A DNA stretch of 61,346 nt, from IMG/VR virus record IMGVR_UViG_3300049629_000715, positions 1-61,346 of that record; one strand, 5' to 3'. Below, piece by piece: positions 9,801-17,295 of the stretch. The notes under the pieces were generated by a model, which ran no database searches, was not told the origin of the DNA, and worked only from the letters and a program-made list of their open reading frames with translations. Position 1 is the stretch's first letter; every line of letters begins with the position of its first letter. Origin of the DNA: a virus. The position numbers were made by a program, and so were the translations under genes.

Positions 9801-10547
9801 ACTGGCGAAGGAGAACTCACTTTGGACATTCAAAGATCCATCAGACCATTGCCATCAACATCTATCCGTTGCGAAAAATCTCTATACGAAACAGGGCAAT
9901 CAATCAATGTTAGGGCGGCAAAGGATGATGTTCTTCCGTCAGGATTGTCTGCTGGCGTTTCATATTTTGTTCGCGTAATTTCTGAAAACGCAATCGAGTT
10001 ATACGACACAGAAGCAAACGCCAAAGGTTCTGGAACAACAGGAAGAATTGAATACAGGACTCCCGGAAAAACAACGGGGTCGCAATTCTACATTGACGCG
10101 ATTGATGACGAGGTTCTTGTTAAAACAATTCATCAGATTGAAAAACCTTTAACTGACGGGTTTGTTTCTCTTTACGCATGGGATTTTGGCCGTTCAAATG
10201 ACATGACGCTAATCGGGCAATACCATCCTTCAGAAATCAATCCTCAATATCGAAGAATCAGGGTTGGTGTTCCGAGCGCATGGGTAAGATTGGCATATCG
10301 GATGTCTCCGCCATTCATCACTTCCAAATACGATTACATACCAATTGAACATGAACGGGCAATTATCGCCGCAATTCATGCCGTGGATATGGAGGATAAA
10401 GATTTTGCTGACCAATCAGCGCGATATTGGGGAATTGCATTTAATTATTTGAGGAACCAACAGGAATATATTGACGGACACGCCATGACGACACCGCAAA
10501 TCAATAACATCACATACGGGGATGGAACTGATTGGGTTATTAACTGA
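6804..10547 (+). CDS. Large head-tail adaptor-like structural protein with internal beta repeats, 1247 aa
   Basis: The first about 100 residues (helical, with VFRKISQAVQTLMESGHW) and the last about 150 (helical, with EHERAIIAAIHAVDME and FNYLRNQQEYIDG) resemble the two halves of tail-tubular/head-tail adaptor proteins. Between them lie some 1000 residues of beta modules: four LPxPLxAGxxYxV-type units (near 389, 802, 966, 1047), several GxGYTxxPxVxI units (near 490, 541, 583, 777) and two T-T-A-T-x-T units (about 615-725). T7-type adaptors are about 200 residues, so this one is greatly expanded. It is followed by a nozzle-like gene with a 1-nt overlap. Confidence 0.65.
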   Translation: MFVSQIYEECAEILGTTNSEKVFRKISQAVQTLMESGHWSHSTAEIDICTGWDGQSVTLPRGVDTPLAINVDGSPVYFRNRLFQYHVNKGGKFNPVSWAWDDRGYTPTMMEIREPSQLIAIAETENDVGKQIRVIGINGNNVPLRCQLENGTALDGLLVSIHSMKDFPYGTILPDDQTVETRLVSIDPITKFVNDNGQPHQLDSGEGMNIQNESGVIPIPLYNGQVAYVGILDAITIQLFNDQINAVNGNFPIEMESIVSAGTIKIKDSKPSQVVTAINMYSPVPVPVTTGNPVAFPDTIALLPSPLEKKVTYFANLISNTELDIFESYEDAQNNINPIYVQGPSGIPFPIDIRKELLPETKLTFAIPHYFLQGDQIQCYTAGGTLPNPLIPNQNYFVNVVDPLTITIHETQADAIASSTTNFINPIKIIDAGSGTNYIVKLLSSTFRSGETSQITASGLNIAPPTGSGASFQAVVTGSVRAVQVTAQGNGYATVPGVTFSEPPDPPIGSGQQAEIATGYAIINTFNTKLEQIIITNPGFGYTSPPAITIDPPTGASPQQATASATIQTSFVSYFRKVSGGNNYTQAPQVQITGGGGSGATAQAVVNNTVFNISSISVVGTTATATTSVAHGFNRGSIVTIKNASPSVFLGDKTVLSVPQQNTNITSITRAGTTATVTTAVNHNYSTGQIVTISGVTEVQYNGDYSITVLNSTQFTYVVTGNPTTPAGGASKIASIPLPSGNTFTFTVPSGTTDATIGGTVVSGEVIALNIITSGTGYTSAPSVILTPSTGVFIEFTSTGTLPSPLVAGTAYRAEAPLDTNAGVFTVRNADFSKVNITGGGSGTFYTVLSRSFGVDFTDRWLGDFKNLTTGQEIYFGTDFILPSTSPAIDGSNPFTLEVISPTVAKIKNTALPPVYIQVIAFGVGQSYYGIRRQCTISIPENTIKPDSVRYLQEDEIVRFNTSGSLPAPLIAGVDYKVKIVGDAVRVYTTAGGLITLNSTGEGELTLDIQRSIRPLPSTSIRCEKSLYETGQSINVRAAKDDVLPSGLSAGVSYFVRVISENAIELYDTEANAKGSGTTGRIEYRTPGKTTGSQFYIDAIDDEVLVKTIHQIEKPLTDGFVSLYAWDFGRSNDMTLIGQYHPSEINPQYRRIRVGVPSAWVRLAYRMSPPFITSKYDYIPIEHERAIIAAIHAVDMEDKDFADQSARYWGIAFNYLRNQQEYIDGHAMTTPQINNITYGDGTDWVIN

Positions 10548-12670
10548 TGAAATCCCCGCAAATCACATCAGGCAGAGATGTAAAAGCGACAAGCGGATGG
10601 TTTGCTGGCGTCAATTCGATTAGAAATCCGTGGGCGTTACCAGAAAACCAATTCAAGTGGGGTGTTAATGTTCAAGTCCGAGGCGGAATTGTTCAAACAA
10701 GACCCGGAAATGCAATGAGACTTTCTTTGCCTCCGGGAAATTTCCAAGGCGGAATATTCTTTGCGGCTAACAAACAAAAAAAATCACCTACAACTCAAGA
10801 AATTGATGGCCAAACGCAATTTACAGAGGCTGAAATTTTCGATGTTGAAGGAGGTGGCGTTATAGCGCAAGAATTAAACTACATTGTTTTTGCTGTTGAC
10901 GGAGCCGTTTACTATGCGCCATTTCCTTTGGAACAACCAAAAAATTGGGCAGATCATAAATTAACAAATATCAAACTCGATCCTGATGTTGATCAATTTG
11001 TATTCACTCTGGCAACCCAATCAGCGAACCTTTCAACTGGGAAAAATGAAATCGTCACGCCTTCACATCGTGTCGTTTTTATTCAAGACGGGATTTCAAC
11101 GCCTGCTTATTGGGATGGTTCAAATAAAACTGGAGAACAGTCAAAAAACATACCTACTGGATATTGGATGGCGTTTTCAGGGAATCGTCTTTGGATAGCT
11201 GATAAAAACATCGTATTAGCTTCTGATTTGGGAGACCCGACATCATGGGAAGAAAGAAAAAGCGGAACGGGGAGAGGTGATTTTGCTTTTAGCCGACCGA
11301 TTACCGGATTGGTCAGTTATGTTGGTCAAGACACTTCTACGCGATTGATCGTTTTCACGGATAGATCAACATTTTCTTTGGCGAGCGGCGTCCTCGATAG
11401 GAGCCAATGGACTTCAACAGCAAATTTTCAGAATACGCTGTATCCGACAATCGGTTGCGTTGCTGGCAAAAGTATTACATTTCAAGCTGGTCAAATGTGG
11501 TGGTATTCTCAAGGCGGATTTGTCGCGGCGGACGTTGCGGCGGCATCTTATTTGTCTTCGCAAGTTCTTTTCAAAGATGTCGAGATGGCGCGAAGCAAGC
11601 AATACATGTCTGGTGACATCACAAAAATATGTTGCACTTCATTTGAAAATTACATTCTTGTCAGCATCCCCTATCTGGAAAAATTGAATAGCCAGACAAT
11701 GGTTCTTGATTACGCGGCGGCATCAGAATGGACGCAAGCGCGATCTCCTGCATGGTGTGGTGTTTGGACTGGAACTCGACCTGTTGAATGGGTCAGCGGA
11801 ATTATTGACGGGCAACAGCGTTGTTTTCATTTTAGCGTAGATTATTCTGCGACATCAGACGGGTCTTACAATCATCTTTGGGAATCTTTCGTTCCGCAAA
11901 GATACGATTCTTATTTCGATATAGAATCTGATGGCAGTATTACAGAACAACGCAACAGGATATATTGTTCTATGGAAACCGCCATGCTCGGAGATGGCAT
12001 GGATTACAAACAATTTATCTACTCTGAAGTTGAAACGAAAGAAATAGGCGGGGAGGTTGATATTGCCGTTTCGTTCCGTGGTAGCAAAGGCCAATACAAG
12101 CGGATTCTTTCACAGAAAATTCTTGCAGTTACAGATGACATCCAATGGAAAACAACTCCTTATGCCAAGGAAATTGAAAAACTCGGTTATCTAAAAACGC
12201 AATATCGGCGATTGATTACGGAGTCCGCTCAACGCACGATTGATTATGAAACTTGTGAAAGCGATTATACGATTGATATTGACAAGGCATTTTCAATTTT
12301 GGTTGAATGGTGCGGTCAACTTGGTGTAGAAATCGTCAGAATTTATCTTGATCCATACCCAACAAAAGCACTCGGTGTTCCGCAAAGAAGTGAAACAAAA
12401 CATTGCGTTGTTGGCGACGGCGGGGCAAATATTACTATTGCCAATTTGCCGAATGCGTATGCAGTCGGTGATGGCGTTCAAAAATCTTGGTATGCTACGG
12501 CTTTCAAAACAATATCTGTTCCGTGCGGGCCAACAGGGACAGTTGCGGCAACAGCACAAGCATCGTTTTTGTCATACATCAGTTATTCCCACGCTTACGA
12601 AGAAGCACAAAAACTTGCAGAGCAAGCCGCGACATCGGCGGCGCAACAATACGCGGCAGAGAATTGTTGA
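10547..12670 (+). CDS. Tail nozzle-like (tail tubular protein B-like) structural protein, 707 aa
   Basis: The N-terminus has the pattern WFAGVNSIRNPWALPENQ, then WGVNVQVRGG and TRPG, as in many phage tail proteins that pair with an adaptor. It continues with Trp/Tyr-rich blades (residues about 190-430) compatible with a beta-propeller-like nozzle. The last about 45 residues (SYSHAYEEAQKLAEQA to AAENC) resemble a DUF5977-type Ala/Gln-rich unit. Position directly after the adaptor-like gene mirrors T7 genes 11-12. The family assignment is from memory of sequence patterns. Confidence 0.65.
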   Translation: MKSPQITSGRDVKATSGWFAGVNSIRNPWALPENQFKWGVNVQVRGGIVQTRPGNAMRLSLPPGNFQGGIFFAANKQKKSPTTQEIDGQTQFTEAEIFDVEGGGVIAQELNYIVFAVDGAVYYAPFPLEQPKNWADHKLTNIKLDPDVDQFVFTLATQSANLSTGKNEIVTPSHRVVFIQDGISTPAYWDGSNKTGEQSKNIPTGYWMAFSGNRLWIADKNIVLASDLGDPTSWEERKSGTGRGDFAFSRPITGLVSYVGQDTSTRLIVFTDRSTFSLASGVLDRSQWTSTANFQNTLYPTIGCVAGKSITFQAGQMWWYSQGGFVAADVAAASYLSSQVLFKDVEMARSKQYMSGDITKICCTSFENYILVSIPYLEKLNSQTMVLDYAAASEWTQARSPAWCGVWTGTRPVEWVSGIIDGQQRCFHFSVDYSATSDGSYNHLWESFVPQRYDSYFDIESDGSITEQRNRIYCSMETAMLGDGMDYKQFIYSEVETKEIGGEVDIAVSFRGSKGQYKRILSQKILAVTDDIQWKTTPYAKEIEKLGYLKTQYRRLITESAQRTIDYETCESDYTIDIDKAFSILVEWCGQLGVEIVRIYLDPYPTKALGVPQRSETKHCVVGDGGANITIANLPNAYAVGDGVQKSWYATAFKTISVPCGPTGTVAATAQASFLSYISYSHAYEEAQKLAEQAATSAAQQYAAENC

Positions 12671-12672
12671 TT

Positions 12673-12930
12673 ATGCCATCTATTAAAACAGCTTCAGTTC
12701 CTGTGACGAATTTCCCATACAAATTCGTTTCCCCATTCAGCGATGACAACATTATACCGCTTTATTCTTCGATCAATTTTATTAACGAAAGAGAAACGAT
12801 TTGTTTGCCATGTGTCGTGTGTGGTAATAATGTAACTCGTCAAAGCGTGATTGAAGAACAGGCGAGCCGATATAAGAATTACATCCCAAATCAATTTAAT
12901 AGAAATAGAATCCGAGTTGGATCAGCATAA
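12673..12930 (+). CDS. Hypothetical protein with CxxC, 85 aa
   Basis: The ATG at 12673 follows the previous stop by 2 nt and is preferred to a longer in-frame extension overlapping that gene. The protein contains L-P-C-V-V-C-G-N near residue 46, a possible half zinc knuckle, and a basic C-terminus (NRNRIRVGSA). It lies among tail and ejection-type genes. No family is recognised. Confidence 0.6.
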   Translation: MPSIKTASVPVTNFPYKFVSPFSDDNIIPLYSSINFINERETICLPCVVCGNNVTRQSVIEEQASRYKNYIPNQFNRNRIRVGSA

Positions 12931-12932
12931 AT

Positions 12933-13310
12933 ATGACAAAATCAATATCATACAAAACAATACCAAAAGACAGCGGCGAGTTTCTCGAACTCGTAGATTT
13001 CGCAGAAGAATTCGATCACAAAATTGTTGATCATCCGCAAATCAATGTCATCGGTCACTACAAAGACGGAAAACTTTTCGGGTATTCAGATCATGTATTC
13101 ATTCCCGTGATTTATCCGGCGTTTCATCCGGCACACACAACGCCGAGGGATGTTTTGCAATCTATGCACGATCTAAAAGTTTTCGCAGAGGTTTCTGGTT
13201 CCGCAGGATTTATCGGTGTTCCGCTTGAATCAGAAAGAATCACATTCACGAATGGAATAATGCAAAAACTCGGCTTGCAAAGAATGCACCGAGAGCTTTA
13301 TACTTTATAG
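12933..13310 (+). CDS. Hypothetical protein, possibly GNAT-like fold, 125 aa
   Basis: Alternating strands and helices (VIGHYKDGKLFGYSDHVFIPVIYPAFH, then LQSMHDLKVFAEVSGSAGFIGVPL, then KLGLQRMHRELYTL) resemble the degenerate acetyltransferase-like proteins that precede ejection proteins in T7-like phages. The final LGLQRMHRELYTL resembles the closing strand of a GNAT domain. No acetyl-CoA binding loop is clear, so enzymatic activity is doubtful. A virion-associated role is inferred from position. Confidence 0.45.
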   Translation: MTKSISYKTIPKDSGEFLELVDFAEEFDHKIVDHPQINVIGHYKDGKLFGYSDHVFIPVIYPAFHPAHTTPRDVLQSMHDLKVFAEVSGSAGFIGVPLESERITFTNGIMQKLGLQRMHRELYTL

Positions 13311-13320
13311 GAGAAAAATT

Positions 13321-14187
13321 ATGGGAGGAAGTTACCAAGTTCCGACAACCTACAATACAGCGGCAATGTTGCCTCCGCCTGATTCGCAAGGCACATACAA
13401 TATTCTAAAAGCATCGTCGCAGTTGGGTGGCGGAGCGATGGATTTGCATCGCAAAAATGTTGAAATGGCATCCAAGATGCCGCCGATTCGGATGGAGTAT
13501 AATCCTTCGGAACTTTCAAAACAAACAGCGGAATTCGGTGTTGGTAATGTGTTGAGGGAGCGTCAAATTGAATCTTTCACCAATCCTGCGGCGGCAAGAA
13601 TGCGTTTGGATATTGCCGAGCAAATTGAAGAGGCGACTTCTCCAGATGCTTTCAAATCTTTTTTTGATCGGTTCGCTAAAGAGCGTGGAATTTCTTCAAT
13701 AGCTGGTAGCGGGATTGATCCAAACAGCACGATTGGACGATCCGCGATTTATGACGCAACAACGGAAGCTGGCAGGAATTTTCTGTTAGGGAATATCAAC
13801 GCTCGGCAAGGGTTTTTACAGCAAACTCCCGCTCCAATTGGCGGAATTGATCCCGGACAGGCAATTTCCGCGCAGGAAGCCAACAGAGCCGCAAATATCG
13901 GTCAAATGAACGCTTGGCAAGCAGGACAAATGCAGAATGTTTTTGGTCTTGGCCAAGGATACGCTGATTTCGTTAATAAAATGATGGGTGAAACGCTCTC
14001 CGCGAACCAAGCGGAGCAAGCAAATTTGCGTCAATATCAAGAAAAACTCATCAACGATTTGCTTGGGCAAAAAAACGCAGAAAATCAAATGCGAGGAATG
14101 GCGGCGCAAGGCGACCAAGCGATGACTGGCGCTCTTGCTGGCGCGGGAATTGGCGCGGTTGGCTTGATTGCGGCGGCAATGATTTAA
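13321..14187 (+). CDS. Putative internal virion (ejection-type) protein, 288 aa
   Basis: The start has a good ribosome-binding site (TAGGAG) 8-9 nt upstream. The product starts MGGSYQVPTTYN, as do the similarly built MGGS proteins at 15309 and 15888. It is rich in Ala, Gln and Gly with long helical stretches and ends in a hydrophobic segment (MTGALAGAGIGAVGLIAAAMI, about residues 267-288) that could insert into a membrane. Composition, hydrophobic tail and location after the nozzle-like gene fit a protein ejected with DNA. Function is inferred. Confidence 0.55.
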   Translation: MGGSYQVPTTYNTAAMLPPPDSQGTYNILKASSQLGGGAMDLHRKNVEMASKMPPIRMEYNPSELSKQTAEFGVGNVLRERQIESFTNPAAARMRLDIAEQIEEATSPDAFKSFFDRFAKERGISSIAGSGIDPNSTIGRSAIYDATTEAGRNFLLGNINARQGFLQQTPAPIGGIDPGQAISAQEANRAANIGQMNAWQAGQMQNVFGLGQGYADFVNKMMGETLSANQAEQANLRQYQEKLINDLLGQKNAENQMRGMAAQGDQAMTGALAGAGIGAVGLIAAAMI

Positions 14188-14188
14188 T

Positions 14189-15154
14189 ATGGAAAACCTA
14201 ATAAATACGACAGTCGAATACATAAAATTGTGGAATCAAAATTGGCCGAGATCGGTCATTTTTTGGTCTGGCGGGAAAGATTCAACGGCATTGTTGCATC
14301 TGATCAAATTTCGTGCTGGCTTGGATTTGCCAGTTGTTCAGTTTCGAGAACCAAAATTCCGCGAACGATACGCTTATAGTGACAAACTCATTAAAGACTG
14401 GAAACTCGAAGTTCACGATTATCCGCCGCTTCGCGTTGCTTTGGCTGATGGGCCTGATGTCAATACTGGCGAGGTTCGCTTTGATCTACTGAAATACTTC
14501 CAATGGGGTCAAAAGTGCATGGTGATGAGCCTCGGAACAGAACGACCAAAAGAAGGCGAAGATTTTCTGTGTGGATTGAATGACTTTCTGTTTCGCCCAA
14601 CGGGAACATTTAATTGGCCTTGGGGCGCGGTTTGGATTGGAACGAAAAATACCGACACAGACCTCATTAAAGGCCAAGTTGCCGTAACAACTCACATTCG
14701 CTACGCAGACGGCTCCCCTGTGAGCTTGTATCCCCTGCGAGATTGGTCAGATAAAGATGTTTATGACTACTTGGAGCTTTCTGGAGTTGAACCTGATCCA
14801 ACTCGATACATTAAAGAAGGTGAAAACTGGATAAACAATCCTGACAAGAGCTTAAACGCAGATTTTTATCCTGTTTGCTTGAATTGCGTTGATCGCCACC
14901 AAGGGCAATATGTTGATTGCCCGAAATTGAAGGCAAAAACCAGCAATATCAGCCATCTCGCGCCTTACGAAGATATTGTTATTGATGACCTCGGGTTCCG
15001 TCCGGTAGATTGGAAAAAAAATAAATCAATATGTATGACTGTGAAACCTGCGGAGCCTGTTGCGCCTACAAATGGTCTTGGCCCGTCCTCAAACGAGATA
15101 AATCAGACGCAAACGGAATACCGCACGACTGGATTCGCCCAGACTACCCATTGA
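14189..15154 (+). CDS. PAPS-reductase-like PP-loop protein, up to 321 aa
   Basis: The N-terminus has the PP-loop ATP pyrophosphatase motif S27-G-G-K-D-S-T33. It is followed by REPKFRERY, a PLRDWSDKDVYDYL segment near residues 185-198, and Cys residues CLNC near 230, as in phage proteins called phosphoadenosine phosphosulfate reductase family. Substrate is unknown. The last about 43 residues after an A8 run at 15014-15021 are low-complexity and overlap the next gene by 124 nt. One extra A, or a -1 slip there, would end the protein at TAA 15022-15024, just before the next ATG. It lies unusually among ejection-type genes. Confidence 0.8.
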   Translation: MENLINTTVEYIKLWNQNWPRSVIFWSGGKDSTALLHLIKFRAGLDLPVVQFREPKFRERYAYSDKLIKDWKLEVHDYPPLRVALADGPDVNTGEVRFDLLKYFQWGQKCMVMSLGTERPKEGEDFLCGLNDFLFRPTGTFNWPWGAVWIGTKNTDTDLIKGQVAVTTHIRYADGSPVSLYPLRDWSDKDVYDYLELSGVEPDPTRYIKEGENWINNPDKSLNADFYPVCLNCVDRHQGQYVDCPKLKAKTSNISHLAPYEDIVIDDLGFRPVDWKKNKSICMTVKPAEPVAPTNGLGPSSNEINQTQTEYRTTGFAQTTH

Positions 15155-15306
15155 TGAAAACAGAAAATAACAGATGCGTTGCTTTAAAAGGGGAAATCGG
15201 AGTTTCCGTTAAGTGTTCTGTATATAATTGCAGGCCTACTGCGTGTAGAAAATTTGAACCCGGATCAGAGTTGTGCATTGAAGCAAGAAAGGCGAAAGGA
15301 ATATAA
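15031..15306 (+). CDS. YkgJ-like cysteine cluster protein, 91 aa
   Basis: The sequence has C-E-T-C-G-A-C-C at residues 4-11, then C-S-V-Y-N-C-R-P-x-A-C-R-x-F near 63-76 and a final Cys near 82. This CxxCxxCC...C-RPxxCxxF pattern is that of YkgJ/zinc- or iron-chelating cluster proteins. It is entirely overlapped at its 5' end by the extension of the PAPS-reductase-like frame. Pairing with that PP-loop gene suggests a joint redox, sulfur or metal role, but none is established. The MYDCETCGACC start is convincing. Confidence 0.8.
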   Translation: MYDCETCGACCAYKWSWPVLKRDKSDANGIPHDWIRPDYPLMKTENNRCVALKGEIGVSVKCSVYNCRPTACRKFEPGSELCIEARKAKGI

Positions 15307-15308
15307 TT

Positions 15309-15872
15309 ATGGGCGGATCATCATTCGGAAAACAATTTGGCAAGATAACAACTAAAATTGTTGATCCTTTTGGAATTGGCAAAACTAAATTCGGTAAGAC
15401 CGTAATGAAAGTTGTTGATCCATTAAACATAATGGACCCATTGAATGTATTACCCGGAAAAGGTGAGAAATGGGGAACTCTAGATAAAAATTATGGTGGC
15501 CCATTAAGAAAAATGTTTGGCGGAGGCGGCGGAGGAAGCGTCGGATATCACCAACCATACGACTTTAAAGCAATGCAAGGAATGATGCAAAGCGACACAT
15601 CAAATCAGATGATGGGCGATTTGATAACGCAACAGGCAATGGCAAATCAGGCGGCATCTACGCAAACGGCGGCAAATTTACAAGCGGCAAACGCTCAACA
15701 ACAGCAAAACATCAATTCTGCTATGCAAAATTCTCGTCAAAACATGAACAATTTTTTGCTTCGGACGCCAGTTCCATCTACATTTTCAGCAATTACACCA
15801 GCAACCCAAAATAAAACAACTAACAACGCATTCAAAACTCCGAATGTTGCTGGTTTGACATTCGGAAGTTAA
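15309..15872 (+). CDS. Putative internal virion protein with shared C-terminal tag, 187 aa
   Basis: The MGGSSFGKQFG start leads into basic repeats (TKIVDPFGIGKTKFGK, VMKVVDPLN), a poly-Gly run near residue 73 and a long Gln/Ala/Asn-rich helix (about 95-145). It ends N-A-F-K-T-P-N-V-A-G-L-T-F-G-S. The same terminal pattern closes the next two genes. Gln/Ala-rich composition and location fit an ejection-type protein. The terminal motif may be a packaging or docking signal (inference). Confidence 0.6.
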   Translation: MGGSSFGKQFGKITTKIVDPFGIGKTKFGKTVMKVVDPLNIMDPLNVLPGKGEKWGTLDKNYGGPLRKMFGGGGGGSVGYHQPYDFKAMQGMMQSDTSNQMMGDLITQQAMANQAASTQTAANLQAANAQQQQNINSAMQNSRQNMNNFLLRTPVPSTFSAITPATQNKTTNNAFKTPNVAGLTFGS

Positions 15873-15887
15873 TAGAAAGGAAAAATT

Positions 15888-16463
15888 ATGGGAGGATCAG
15901 CCCCAAGAGGACCAAGTCAAAGTCAAATCAATGCGCAAAGAGCGCATGAACAAGCAATGTTGAAGATGCAAATGGATCTTGCTCAACAGCAAATGAAACA
16001 ACAGCAGGATATGCTCAAATATCAAATAGAACAGGCTAATAAACAGCGCATTGCCGCAGAGGAGGCCGCAAAACAGGCGGCAATCCAATCACAATCTGCG
16101 ACAGCACAAAATGCCGCACAACAAAACCTGCAAGATGTCGCTCAAAAAATTGAGGGCATGAATACGATGCAAAATTTGGCTGATCAATCAACATTGGCTG
16201 ATTATCAAAATAGTTTGACAACAGGAGCTGAAAACATGACCGGAGGTTATGATATGGCTAATGCAAAAGAATCTGCTATGCAGAATCTCGGATTGGCTTC
16301 TGGTTCACTTCCGCAAACGCCATCGAATTTGATCGGTTCTTTGTCTGCCGTGAATCCGGCTATGACAACTGCGGCAATAAACACGCAGGCCGGAGGAACA
16401 AAGCAATCGCAAAATCAATTCAGCTTGCCAAATACCAGCGGAATTGTTTTGGGAGGAACATAA
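15888..16463 (+). CDS. Putative internal virion coiled-coil protein with shared C-terminal tag, 191 aa
   Basis: A GAAAGGAAAA sequence precedes the ATG. After MGGSAPRGPSQSQ comes a long Gln/Met/Ala coiled coil (about residues 15-95), then a Ser/Thr-rich tail. The end, N-Q-F-S-L-P-N-T-S-G-I-V-L-G-G-T, matches the terminal tag of the flanking two genes. It is probably a partner of the neighbours in an ejection-protein complex. No enzymatic motif is seen. Confidence 0.6.
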   Translation: MGGSAPRGPSQSQINAQRAHEQAMLKMQMDLAQQQMKQQQDMLKYQIEQANKQRIAAEEAAKQAAIQSQSATAQNAAQQNLQDVAQKIEGMNTMQNLADQSTLADYQNSLTTGAENMTGGYDMANAKESAMQNLGLASGSLPQTPSNLIGSLSAVNPAMTTAAINTQAGGTKQSQNQFSLPNTSGIVLGGT

Positions 16464-16464
16464 T

Positions 16465-17292
16465 ATGGCTGACATTCTAAAAGAAATCGAAGACGCGGGA
16501 AGAAGTACCGACAATGTTGTTGGGCATTTGACTGTTGGAGAAATTGTTATTCCTGTTCAACTCGCAGAAATTCCAGAAGTAAAAAAAGCAATAAAAGCTA
16601 TTTTCCAAGAATACGGAGTTAGCTTGAATGAATTTACGGTGGGAAATTCTGAAAATAAGATCAATCCTGAAACTGGATATCCGGAATTTTTCTTTAAAAA
16701 AGCTTGGAACGCTGTTAAAAAAGTAGTTTCAGGAGCTGGTAAAGCTGTTAGCAATACAGTGAAGAATGTTAGTAAAGTTGTTACAGGTAAATCTAAACCC
16801 AAAGCTCCTAAAACCACAACTCCTGCCGCGACAAGCACAACGCAAGAAGATTTGCAAAAACAATTGGATCAGGGGAAAAAAGATTTTAAGAAGACGATGG
16901 CTGGCCTGAAAAAACAAGATGAAGATAACAGAATAAAAGCTGAAAAAGACGCAAAAGATCGAGCTATTGCCGAAGAATCTGCAAGAGCAAGAGGTCTTGC
17001 CGCGACAAATCAACAGGAAATAGCAACACAACTTGATCAAGCTCTTTCAAAACCTTTGATTCAAGATGTCGTCACAAATGCTCCTCAATATAGTCCGAGC
17101 GGATTTGGTGCTGATATGCCAAAAAAAGCTGTTCCGGGAGCTGGCGGAGGGCCAACCCCTTCTGAAACAGCCGCGACAATGCCAGCGGGTCTTTTGGCGC
17201 AAAAAATCAATCAAGACAGCGGCGGAACAAATATGGCGACTAATCGTTTCAATATCCCAAATGTAGAAGGTCTTCAATTCGGAGGCTCGTAA
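16465..17292 (+). CDS. Putative internal virion protein with HLTVGEIVIP domain and shared C-terminal tag, 275 aa
   Basis: The ATG at 16465 is favoured over one 21 nt upstream that overlaps the preceding stop. The N-terminal about 75 residues contain GHLTVGEIVIPVQLAEI, GVSLNEFTVG and INPETGYPEFF, a module I recognise from uncharacterised virion proteins of many phages. Next come an amphipathic Lys/Val helix (KAWNAVKKVVSGAGKAVSNT), a Pro/Thr linker and a charged coiled coil. The last residues, N-R-F-N-I-P-N-V-E-G-L-Q-F-G-G-S, carry the tag shared with the two upstream genes. The basic amphipathic helix could bind membrane. Confidence 0.65.
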   Translation: MADILKEIEDAGRSTDNVVGHLTVGEIVIPVQLAEIPEVKKAIKAIFQEYGVSLNEFTVGNSENKINPETGYPEFFFKKAWNAVKKVVSGAGKAVSNTVKNVSKVVTGKSKPKAPKTTTPAATSTTQEDLQKQLDQGKKDFKKTMAGLKKQDEDNRIKAEKDAKDRAIAEESARARGLAATNQQEIATQLDQALSKPLIQDVVTNAPQYSPSGFGADMPKKAVPGAGGGPTPSETAATMPAGLLAQKINQDSGGTNMATNRFNIPNVEGLQFGGS

Positions 17293-17295
17293 TTT

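Noticed and set aside
14189-15030. PP-loop protein as QueC, completing preQ0 synthesis
   Set aside because: The SGGKDST context and following motifs fit PAPS-reductase-type proteins, and the QueC zinc-Cys arrangement is not seen.
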